A stretch of 64,000 bases of DNA from Flavobacteriaceae bacterium (GTDB lineage: Bacteria; Bacteroidota; Bacteroidia; Flavobacteriales; Flavobacteriaceae). Position 1 is the first letter of the stretch. Every line of letters starts with the position of its first letter. The translations under genes and the position numbers were made by a program. Below the pieces are notes generated by a model that saw only the letters and a program-made list of their open reading frames with translations, was not told where the DNA came from and did not search any database. The stretch spans positions 21,914 to 85,913 of the forward strand of contig JANSXF010000009.1 in assembly GCA_024743095.1 (NCBI GenBank). Reading direction: 5' to 3'. Below are positions 38,733-46,436 of this stretch, in pieces.

Positions 38733-40136
38733 TTACACATGCAACGGCCTATCATCCGTAGCGGCCAAAGCAGCTTCCTTAATGGCCTCAGCAAAGGTCG
38801 GGTGCGCATGGCTCATTCGGGAAATATCCTCAGCAGATGCCCTGAACTCCATGGCGGTAACGCCTTCGGCGATCAAATCGGCACAACGTGCACCGATCAT
38901 GTGGATGCCCAGCACCTCATCGGTGTTTTTGTCGGCCAAAATTTTCACAAAACCATCCAAATCCATACTGGCTCGAGATCTTCCCAATGCCCTCATCGGG
39001 AACTGACCTGATTTATATTCCACACCTTCTTCCTTCAATTGCTCCTCTGTTTTGCCCACAGCGGCAACTTCCGGCCAAGTATAAACAACACCCGGAATCA
39101 AATTATAATTGATGTGTGGTTTTTGACCTGCCAACAGTTCCGCTACCATGGTCCCTTCCTCCTCAGCTTTGTGGGCCAACATGGCACCTTTTACCACATC
39201 ACCAATGGCGTAAATATTGGATACATTGGTCTGTAGGTGTTCGTTCACCTCTACTCTGCCCCTATCGTCCAGTTTTACCCCAGCGGCTTCAGCATTCAAA
39301 CCATTGGTGTATGGTTTACGGCCAACGCTTACCAAGCAATAGTCACCTTTAATGGTAACCTCTTCACCTTTTTTGTCGTCCGCTTTTACGATTATCTCGT
39401 CGCCTTTACGCTCTACGGATTTCACTTTATGGGAAAGGTTGAACTTTACCTTTTGTTTTTTCATCACTTTGGTAAGTTCTTTGGACAATGCTCCATCCAT
39501 TCCCGGAATAATGCGATCCATGAACTCCACTACGGTAACATCGGCACCTAGGCGCTTGTATACCTGACCTAATTCCAATCCGATTACACCTCCTCCGATA
39601 ACTATCAAGTGTTTTGGGATTTCCTTCAATTTTAAGGCTTCCGTGGAAGTAATCACACGCTCCTTGTCAATTTCTATGAACGGCAAGGATGTTGGTTTGG
39701 AACCAGTCGCTATAATCGTGTTTTTAGCTTCAATGGTCTCTTCGCCATCCTCTTTTGCAATGTTGATGTGCGTAGCATCTTTAAAGCTACCTACACCATG
39801 ATAGACATCGATTTTGTTCTTGTCCATCAAAAACTCAATGCCCTTGGTCGTCTGATCCACAACCCCTTGTTTACGGGCAATCATTTGCTCCAAGTTTACT
39901 TTGATCTCACCCGGGATATCGATACCATGCTCCTCGAAGTGCTTTACGGCATCTTCGTAATGGTGCGATGAATCCAAAAGTGCCTTGGACGGGATACAGC
40001 CTACATTTAAGCAGGTTCCTCCAAGAGTGGCATACTTTTCTATAATCGCCGTTTTCATTCCCAATTGGGCACATCGAATTGCTGCTACATAGCCTCCTGG
40101 TCCAGAGCCAATAATGGCTACATCATATTGATTCAT
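38733..40136 (-). CDS. lpdA: Dihydrolipoyl dehydrogenase
   Basis: It has 467 residues from MNQYDVAIIGSG at 40136; the longer open frame to 40265 adds residues without family similarity. FAD-binding GSGPGG is at the N terminus, the redox disulfide is Cys42/Cys47 in GGTCLNVGCIPS, the NAD motif is GGGVIGLELG, and the C-terminal catalytic His is in HAHPTFAEA. It is the E3 component of 2-oxoacid dehydrogenase complexes and the glycine cleavage system. Confidence 0.96.
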   Translation of the reverse strand: MNQYDVAIIGSGPGGYVAAIRCAQLGMKTAIIEKYATLGGTCLNVGCIPSKALLDSSHHYEDAVKHFEEHGIDIPGEIKVNLEQMIARKQGVVDQTTKGIEFLMDKNKIDVYHGVGSFKDATHINIAKEDGEETIEAKNTIIATGSKPTSLPFIEIDKERVITSTEALKLKEIPKHLIVIGGGVIGLELGQVYKRLGADVTVVEFMDRIIPGMDGALSKELTKVMKKQKVKFNLSHKVKSVERKGDEIIVKADDKKGEEVTIKGDYCLVSVGRKPYTNGLNAEAAGVKLDDRGRVEVNEHLQTNVSNIYAIGDVVKGAMLAHKAEEEGTMVAELLAGQKPHINYNLIPGVVYTWPEVAAVGKTEEQLKEEGVEYKSGQFPMRALGRSRASMDLDGFVKILADKNTDEVLGIHMIGARCADLIAEGVTAMEFRASAEDISRMSHAHPTFAEAIKEAALAATDDRPLHV

Positions 40137-40336
40137 ATTGTAATAATTGTAAGGATAATTGCTAAAAAACTGTGTTTTTATAAAACAAGTGTAAAAATAC
40201 GAATGTTTTTCGGGACAGTACCAAGGAATTATGTTGGATTGTTGGGGGAAAGGGTCAAGGATCAAAGGTGAAGGGTTCCATGGGTGAAAGGATATTTAGA
40301 TAATTCGATTGTTGGGTGATTGGGTTGCTAGATTTT

Positions 40337-40411
40337 ATCATTTTGAACAGGATCTTGCGGGGAGCTGAAGGGTCGAGATTCTTCGATCGCTCCGCTTCCC
40401 TCAGAGTTACA
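40337..40411. repeat. Possible dispersed intergenic repeat
   Basis: The stretch contains GGTCGAGATTCTTCGATC followed by GCTCCGCTTCCCTCAGAG, of a kind scattered through Bacteroidota intergenic DNA as a degenerate repeat. It lies between lpdA and the Lrp gene in a 366-base gap that otherwise shows only AT-rich, weakly repetitive sequence (40250-40335). Other copies are not visible in the window. Confidence 0.3.
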
Positions 40412-40502
40412 GAATACCACCGCATTGCCGAATTTACATTCGGCAAATGTTTATTCTTCATTTTTAATTGTAGTCTAATTTCCGACTACTTAAATCAGAT
40501 AC

Positions 40503-40961
40503 CTATATATGTATCGAAGGACTGTTCTTTACCTCCTTGATCACAAAAGAGCTTTGGGTGTTGCCGATATTGGCAATTGCCGTCAGTTTGGTGAGCATGA
40601 ATTCGCGATAGCTCTTCATATCCTCAACAAAAATCTTTAAGATATAATCGTAATCCCCGCCCACATGGAAGCATTCGGAAACTTCCCTAAGTTGCAGTAC
40701 CTCACGTTCAAATTTGATAACGTTCTCCTTGGTGTGCTGCACCAGACGTATTTGGCAAAGCACCATAAAATCACGGCCCACCTTCACCTTGTCCACCAAG
40801 GCGGTGTATTGCGTTATCACCCCGTTGCGCTCCAAACGGCGGATGCGCTCGTAAACGGCAGTCTTTGACAAATACAAAGCATCCGCATATTGCTTGGTGG
40901 TTTTTTTGCTATCATTTTGGAGCAACCTGATCAGTTCAATATCTACATTATCCAGTTTCAT
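40503..40961 (-). CDS. Lrp/AsnC family transcriptional regulator
   Basis: It has 152 residues: an N-terminal winged helix-turn-helix (LDNVDIELIRLLQNDSKKTTKQYADAL, then LSKTAVYERIRRLERNGVI) and a C-terminal RAM effector-binding domain (VSECFHVGGDYDYILKI). Members respond to amino acids. It is divergent from the trans-sulfuration enzyme gene across 150 bases, so it likely controls that gene and itself. Confidence 0.93.
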   Translation of the reverse strand: MKLDNVDIELIRLLQNDSKKTTKQYADALYLSKTAVYERIRRLERNGVITQYTALVDKVKVGRDFMVLCQIRLVQHTKENVIKFEREVLQLREVSECFHVGGDYDYILKIFVEDMKSYREFMLTKLTAIANIGNTQSSFVIKEVKNSPSIHI

Positions 40962-41111
40962 ACCGACGATTTTTCTAATTGGAACCTCTAAAATCCAATT
41001 TTACTGAATATTTTCCCAATATTTTCATTAATCCAGTCTATTTATCATCATTTAAAACAATCTATTGATTTTGGGTCTACATATTTTTAATTTTACTAAA
41101 AACAGCTCATT

Positions 41112-42350
41112 ATGGACTACAAAGCATCAGAACACATTCAAGACCTTCAATATTTTGGTGAGTTCGGAGGCGTAAACCCCTCTATATCAGATTCATCCAC
41201 CTACACATTTCTATCAGCAAAAACCATGTTCGATACATTTGAAGGAAACACGGAAGGCTGCTATTTGTACAGTCGCCACTCCTCCCCTTCCAATCTGTAT
41301 TTGGGCGAAGCCATGGCACAACTGGAAGGAACGGAATCTGCCAATGTGTATGCCAGCGGAATGGGTGCCATTACCGCAGTAATCCTTCAATTATGTGATG
41401 CCGGGGACCATATTGTATGCAGCCGAACCATTTACGGCGGAACCTATGCTTTCCTGAAAAATTTTGTAAAGAAGTTCAACATGGATGTCTCTTTTGTGGA
41501 CATTACCGATTTGGAAACCGTAGCGAACTCCATCACACCAAAAACCAAGATGATTTATTGCGAGGCGGTCAGCAATCCATTGTTGGAAATTGCCGATATT
41601 CCTTCGTTATCGAAAATCGCAAAGAACAATGATATGCCCTTGGTGGTCGACAATACATTTTCGCCGCTTACCATCAACGCAGCAAAGCTCGGGGCCGATA
41701 TCGTGGTGCACAGCCTTACCAAATTTATCAATGGCACCAGTGATTGTGTTGCTGGCGCTGTTTGTGCCTCCACAGATTTCTGTTTGAGCTTAAAAGATGT
41801 GAACAATGGAGCGGGAATGCTATTGGGAAGCACTCTGGACAGTCTCCGTGCCGCTTCCATTTTGAAAAACATGCGAACGCTGCACATTCGAATAAAAAAA
41901 CATAGTGAAAATGCCCATTATCTCGCTGAACAGTTTGAAAAAGATGGTCTAAAAGTCGTGTATCCCGGCTTGGAAAGTCATTCCGGGCACCAATTGATGA
42001 AATCACAAATGAACCACGAATATGGTTTTGGCGGCATGCTCACTTTGGATGTGGGCTCGGTGGAACGAGCCAACTCATTGATGGAACTGATGCAGACCGA
42101 AAAATTGGGATATTTGGCAGTGAGTTTGGGCTTTTACAAAACCTTGTTCAGCGCTTCGGGAACTTCAACGTCTTCGGAAATTCCAGAAGAAGAACAAAAA
42201 GAATTGGGTCTATCCCAAGGACTTATCCGTTTTTCCATTGGTCTAGACAATGATATCAGAAAGACCTACACCACTATGCGCAGCTGTATGGAAAAGCTGG
42301 ATATTCCATCGCCGAATACCCGTTTGGCCCAATCCGTAAGTAAGAGATAG
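41112..42350 (+). CDS. PLP-dependent trans-sulfuration enzyme (cystathionine synthase/lyase family)
   Basis: It has 412 residues of the Cys/Met metabolism PLP family. Family motifs are YSRHSSPSNLYLGEAMAQLEG, the PLP-binding lysine in HSLTKFINGTSDCVAGA and VVDNTFSPL. The Cys that marks methionine gamma-lyase (YGCT) is Gly here (YGGT), so a cystathionine synthase or lyase is more likely. Exact substrate uncertain. Likely target of the divergent Lrp regulator. Confidence 0.83.
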   Translation: MDYKASEHIQDLQYFGEFGGVNPSISDSSTYTFLSAKTMFDTFEGNTEGCYLYSRHSSPSNLYLGEAMAQLEGTESANVYASGMGAITAVILQLCDAGDHIVCSRTIYGGTYAFLKNFVKKFNMDVSFVDITDLETVANSITPKTKMIYCEAVSNPLLEIADIPSLSKIAKNNDMPLVVDNTFSPLTINAAKLGADIVVHSLTKFINGTSDCVAGAVCASTDFCLSLKDVNNGAGMLLGSTLDSLRAASILKNMRTLHIRIKKHSENAHYLAEQFEKDGLKVVYPGLESHSGHQLMKSQMNHEYGFGGMLTLDVGSVERANSLMELMQTEKLGYLAVSLGFYKTLFSASGTSTSSEIPEEEQKELGLSQGLIRFSIGLDNDIRKTYTTMRSCMEKLDIPSPNTRLAQSVSKR

Positions 42351-42404
42351 TTTGCACAAAAAGGTGCAAAGTCGTAATATTACCTCTTAACAAACTCAGA
42401 CCAA

Positions 42405-43895
42405 ATGCCGAACAAAGAGGAAAAACCAAAATTCAGGGAAGACGAACATATTGTAGAAAACAAAGAACTGAGCATCACGGAAGCGTTGATACCCGTTTTC
42501 GCCCTTGTTGCCATGTTGGCCTACAATGTTTTTGTTTTTGGTGATGACGCCCTGAGCGGTTCCAACCAGTTTATACTCTTGATGGGCGGTGCGGTCGCAG
42601 CAATCGTTGGCTTTTTCAACAAGGTATCCTATGATCAAATGATCGATGAGATCGCCGAAAACGTTCGGTCCACCACAGGTGCCTTGCTCATCCTTTTAAT
42701 GGTAGGCGCGTTATCCGGAACTTGGCTCGTGAGCGGGATAATTCCCGCGATGATCTATTACGGACTTCAAATTTTGAATCCCACCATATTTTTGGCCGCT
42801 TGTGTTGTAATCTGTGCAATAATTTCCATTGCTACGGGAAGTAGCTGGACCACGGCTGCAACTGTTGGCATTGCCTTGATAGGTATCGGTGAAGCCTTGG
42901 GCATCTCTTTGGGAATGACGGCCGGCGCCGTGCTTTCCGGTGCTTACTTCGGGGATAAAATGTCCCCCTTGAGCGATACCACCAACTTGGCACCTGCCAT
43001 GGCTGGCGGGGATTTGTTCTCCCACATTCGCTATATGACCTACACTACCGTACCGACTATTGTGGTTACCTTGATTGTTTTTATTATTCTTGGTTTTACC
43101 ATTGACACATCCGGTGTAGCGGATACAAGTTCACTACTCGAGAACATCGGCTCTACCTTTAATATTAATGGTTGGCTTTTCATTGTACCATTGATTGTAA
43201 TCGGATTGATCCTTAAAAAGGCCCCTCCGTTGATGGCGCTTTTGGTCGGGACTTTATTGGGCGGTGTGTTTGCACTAATTTTTCAACCGGATATTGTTGC
43301 CAATATCGGTGGAGGCACCGCGTTGAATTTTGAAACAGGGTACAAAGGTATTATGAATGCCATCACGATTGATACTGAAATTGCCTCCGATGACCCAGCC
43401 CTGAACGATTTGTTCTCCTCGGGCGGAATGTCTGGTATGCTGGGTACAATTTGGTTGATAGTCTGCGCCATGGTATTTGGCGGAATTATGGATGGAATTG
43501 GGGCTTTGGAGCGTATCACGGAATCCCTTTTAAAATTGGCAAAGACCACTTTTGGGCTGTTCGCTAGTACCGTGGGAAGCTGTTTGGCTTTGAACGTAAC
43601 CGCATCCGACCAGTATTTGGCCATTGTAGTACCCGGTAAAATGTTCTCGAAAGCTTATAAAGAGCGTGGTCTTGCTCCGGAAAACCTGAGCCGGTCATTG
43701 GAAGATTCAGGAACGGTGACTTCCGTTCTAGTGCCTTGGAATACCTGTGGTGCCTATCACAGTAGTGTTTTGGGTGTTGGTGTTGGTGAGTACTTCCTGT
43801 ATGCCATTTTCAATTGGTTAAGTCCTATAATGACGCTGCTTTTTGCCGCTTTCCGAATCAAAATCAAGCAACTTACCGCAACAACGACTGAATAA
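42405..43895 (+). CDS. nhaC: Na+/H+ antiporter, NhaC family
   Basis: It has 496 residues with about 11-12 membrane segments. NhaC family features include SGTWLVSGIIPAMIYYG, GSSWTTAATVG and the conserved GDKMSPLSDTTNLAPA segment. It should exchange cytoplasmic Na+ for H+, useful in a marine cell. It starts 54 bases after the trans-sulfuration gene; co-transcription is possible. Confidence 0.9.
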   Translation: MPNKEEKPKFREDEHIVENKELSITEALIPVFALVAMLAYNVFVFGDDALSGSNQFILLMGGAVAAIVGFFNKVSYDQMIDEIAENVRSTTGALLILLMVGALSGTWLVSGIIPAMIYYGLQILNPTIFLAACVVICAIISIATGSSWTTAATVGIALIGIGEALGISLGMTAGAVLSGAYFGDKMSPLSDTTNLAPAMAGGDLFSHIRYMTYTTVPTIVVTLIVFIILGFTIDTSGVADTSSLLENIGSTFNINGWLFIVPLIVIGLILKKAPPLMALLVGTLLGGVFALIFQPDIVANIGGGTALNFETGYKGIMNAITIDTEIASDDPALNDLFSSGGMSGMLGTIWLIVCAMVFGGIMDGIGALERITESLLKLAKTTFGLFASTVGSCLALNVTASDQYLAIVVPGKMFSKAYKERGLAPENLSRSLEDSGTVTSVLVPWNTCGAYHSSVLGVGVGEYFLYAIFNWLSPIMTLLFAAFRIKIKQLTATTTE

Positions 43896-44209
43896 TTTTT
43901 GAAAAAACATAATCAATCTTGGAACCCTGACTCTTCTAGCTCAGTCGAAAGGCCCGATCTGACAACTTTTATTTACGGGATTGATTGGCTGAGTCAAATA
44001 AATTTTCATTTTACTTTTTTTAACACCCCGACTTCTTTGTGAAGTCTTTAAAAATCGATATTCGATTTTGCCACAACCTCAATATTCACGGTGCATTTTT
44101 ACGACATAGTCACGACTTATCCGACCATAAGAAATACTGATTTTTAAGCTGGTAAAAGCGATAAAACCACCCTATTTTTGTTATTCGAAAATTTAAAAAA
44201 TACCAATAA
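43896..44209. other. Intergenic gap upstream of the peroxiredoxin gene
   Basis: There are 314 bases without a supported gene. A segment near 43930-43965 (CTAGCTCAGTCGAAAGG) resembles degenerate dispersed intergenic sequence. The right end contains the promoter-like box described separately. No RNA gene recognised. Confidence 0.5.
44173..44180 (+). promoter_or_regulatory. Putative -7 promoter box for the peroxiredoxin operon
   Basis: TATTTTTG matches TAnnTTTG and lies 29 bases before the peroxiredoxin start. A -33 TTG at the usual spacing is not evident. Confidence 0.35.
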
Positions 44210-44854
44210 ATGACTCTAGTAGGAAGAAAATTTCCAAACATTGAAGTAAACGCCATCGACGAATTGGGCGACACATTCAAAATCAACATTTTAGAGAAAG
44301 CCAAAGCAGAAAACAAGAAGGTTTTGTTGTTCTGGTACCCAAAAGATTTCACTTTTGTGTGTCCGACCGAGCTTTTTGCCTTTCAACAAAACCTAAGTGA
44401 GTTTGAAAAAAGAAATACCATTGTTATCGGAGCTTCTTGTGATACTGCCGAAGTACATTTTGCATGGTTGAATACCGAAAAGGATAACGGCGGAATCGAA
44501 GGTATAACCTACCCTATCGTTTCTGACAGCAATAGAAACTTGGCAAGCGCCTTGGGCATCTTGGACATTATGAAAGAGGATTTCAACGAAGAGACCAACT
44601 CTGTTGTAGTGGAAGGTGATAATGTAACCTACAGAGCCACCTACTTGATCGATGAAGAAGGAACCGTATTCCACGAGAGCATCAACCACATGCCATTGGG
44701 AAGAAACGTGAAGGAATTTTTGCGTTTGGTAGATGCCTTCACACACGTACAAGAAAAAGGGGAGGTTTGCCCAGCGAACTGGGAAGAAGGAAAACAAGCC
44801 ATGAACGCTGATAGAGCGGGTGTTTCTGATTACTTGGCCAATCACGTAAACTAA
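44210..44854 (+). CDS. 2-Cys peroxiredoxin (AhpC/TSA family)
   Basis: It has 214 residues. The peroxidatic Cys51 is in FTFVCPTELFAF and a resolving Cys187 is in GEVCPANW, giving a typical 2-Cys enzyme that reduces peroxides. The thioredoxin encoded 7 bases downstream is the probable reductant. Start chosen at the only family-consistent ATG. Confidence 0.94.
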   Translation: MTLVGRKFPNIEVNAIDELGDTFKINILEKAKAENKKVLLFWYPKDFTFVCPTELFAFQQNLSEFEKRNTIVIGASCDTAEVHFAWLNTEKDNGGIEGITYPIVSDSNRNLASALGILDIMKEDFNEETNSVVVEGDNVTYRATYLIDEEGTVFHESINHMPLGRNVKEFLRLVDAFTHVQEKGEVCPANWEEGKQAMNADRAGVSDYLANHVN

Positions 44855-44861
44855 GAGCACT

Positions 44862-45176
44862 ATGGTTGTAGAATTGGACAAAGACAATTTAAGCGAAGTC
44901 ATTACTAACAATGACAACGTAGTGGTGCAGTATAGCGCATCTTGGTGCGGCAACTGCAGGATTATGAAGCCAAAGTTCAAAAAGGAAGCCTCTTTGAACG
45001 AGAACATAACCTTTGTAATGGTTGATGCCGAAAAATTCCCTGAATCCAGAAAACTAGCCAAAGTGGACAACCTGCCCACCTTCGCCTCTTTTTCAAAAGG
45101 ATCCTTGAAAAATCAGGTACAGACCAATAAATATGATGTTTTAAAAGACTTGATCAGTGAAGTTGCCCATAATTAA
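44862..45176 (+). CDS. Thioredoxin family protein
   Basis: It has 104 residues. The active site is Cys29-Gly-Asn-Cys32 in SASWCGNCRIMKP, and a cis-Pro follows in VDNLPTFASF. The CGNC motif differs from classical CGPC and may raise its redox potential (inference). Placed between peroxiredoxin and a small coupled gene, it likely reduces that peroxiredoxin. Confidence 0.9.
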   Translation: MVVELDKDNLSEVITNNDNVVVQYSASWCGNCRIMKPKFKKEASLNENITFVMVDAEKFPESRKLAKVDNLPTFASFSKGSLKNQVQTNKYDVLKDLISEVAHN

Positions 45177-45414
45177 GCAGTTGGTCAATTTTGCGGAGGA
45201 GCACGATGAGGACTATTTGCAGGAAACCGCAGATACGTTGGAAAGTGTTTGTGAAGTTTCCAGTTTAAAAGATGAGGAACTGGATATAATCGGGGAATTG
45301 ATATCCAATATTTATGGAGCCCTGGAAGTATCCAACGAAATCAAGAACGGAACTCCTAAAAAAGAGGCCCTTAACGGTTTTATGTCGAGGGTGCTTGGCG
45401 CTATAGACAAGTAA
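45157..45414 (+). CDS. Small conserved helical protein of the peroxiredoxin operon
   Basis: It has 85 residues from a GTG that overlaps the thioredoxin 3' end by 20 bases; no other start fits. It is acidic and all-helical by eye, with no Cys pair (only one Cys). I think it belongs to a small flavobacterial family listed as DUF6952, but could not check. The overlap suggests it acts with the thioredoxin/peroxiredoxin pair. Confidence 0.7.
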   Translation: MKLPIIKQLVNFAEEHDEDYLQETADTLESVCEVSSLKDEELDIIGELISNIYGALEVSNEIKNGTPKKEALNGFMSRVLGAIDK

Positions 45415-45442
45415 CTGATATTGTTACAAACATTATAATAAG

Positions 45443-45477
45443 AACCTTCCCGTAACAGGCTTCGGGAAGGTTTTTTT
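45443..45477 (+). terminator. Intrinsic terminator after the peroxiredoxin operon
   Basis: AACCTTCCCG and CGGGAAGGTT form a 10-bp stem with a 10-base loop, followed by a run of T. It lies 28 bases after the small gene and before tpx. Confidence 0.9.
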
Positions 45478-45509
45478 AGTATTTTTGGTTCCGAATCAAA
45501 ACTACTACT

Positions 45510-46016
45510 ATGGCAACTGTAACACTTAAAGGAAATGAAATCCACACACTTGGCAACCTTCCAGAAAATGGATCCCAAGCCCCAAGCTTTACTTTAGTAA
45601 AAACCGACCTATCAACCACTAGCCTATCCGACTACAAGGGTAAAAAGGTCGTCCTTAATATTTTTCCCAGCATAGATACAGGAACTTGTGCGCAATCTGT
45701 GCGCCAGTTTAACCAAGAGGCCGCTGAATTGGACAACACCAAAATTTTGTGCATTTCCAAAGATCTGCCTTTCGCTCAAGCACGTTTTTGCGGGGCTGAA
45801 GGTATTGATAAGGTAGAGACCCTTTCCGATTTTAGGGATGGTAATTTCGGGAAAACCTACCATGTCGAATTTACCGATGGCCCATTGCAAGGATTGTTAT
45901 CTCGCTCCGTTGTAGTGATCAATGAAAATGGTGAGGTAATTTACTCCGAACAAGTATCGGAAACCGTGGACGAGCCCAATTACAAAGCCGCCCTTGAAGC
46001 ATTGATGGATGCCTAA
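45510..46016 (+). CDS. tpx: Thiol peroxidase (Tpx)
   Basis: It has 168 residues. The peroxidatic Cys60 is in PSIDTGTCAQSVRQFN, the atypical 2-Cys Tpx signature; a second Cys lies in ARFCGAEG about 35 residues later, the expected resolving position. It reduces peroxides, including alkyl hydroperoxides, using thioredoxin. The downstream kinase gene starts inside its last 8 bases. Confidence 0.95.
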   Translation: MATVTLKGNEIHTLGNLPENGSQAPSFTLVKTDLSTTSLSDYKGKKVVLNIFPSIDTGTCAQSVRQFNQEAAELDNTKILCISKDLPFAQARFCGAEGIDKVETLSDFRDGNFGKTYHVEFTDGPLQGLLSRSVVVINENGEVIYSEQVSETVDEPNYKAALEALMDA

Positions 46017-46374
46017 AGAATCTTTTTTTCGGAACAGGATCAAAAGTGTTGGCTTTGCCCTAAAGGGCATGTTTCAATTATTACGGACAGAACCCAGCAT
46101 CAAGATCCAGTTCGTTATCGCATTGATCGTTACGGCTTTTGGGTTCTACTTTGAAATCTCCTCCACCGAATGGGTAGTTCAGGTTTTGGCAATAGGGATG
46201 GTCATGGGTGTAGAAGGTGTAAACACAGCTATTGAAAAAACATGTGACTATATCCAGCCCAATTTGGACCCTAAGATTGGTTTTATAAAAGATATTTCCG
46301 CAGGAGCCGTTATGATAGTATCGGTACTTGCAAGTATTGTTGGTCTGATTATCTATATCCCCAAGGTTTTTTAG
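46009..46374 (+). CDS. dgkA: Diacylglycerol/undecaprenol kinase family protein
   Basis: It has 121 residues: an N-terminal surface helix (KSVGFALKGMFQLLRTEPSIKIQ) and three membrane segments, with the family's catalytic segment EGVNTAIEKTCDYI. It phosphorylates diacylglycerol or undecaprenol at the inner membrane. Overlaps tpx by 8 bases. Confidence 0.9.
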   Translation: MPKESFFRNRIKSVGFALKGMFQLLRTEPSIKIQFVIALIVTAFGFYFEISSTEWVVQVLAIGMVMGVEGVNTAIEKTCDYIQPNLDPKIGFIKDISAGAVMIVSVLASIVGLIIYIPKVF

Positions 46375-46436
46375 TAAAATCCAAGACCGAGAGTAGCAAC
46401 GTAAATTTGTAACTTAGCCCCGCTTAAAAACGATTA

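Noticed and set aside
41400..41480. Methionine gamma-lyase assignment for the trans-sulfuration enzyme
   Set aside because: The Cys of the YGCT motif is Gly (YGGT), so a cystathionine synthase or lyase fits better.
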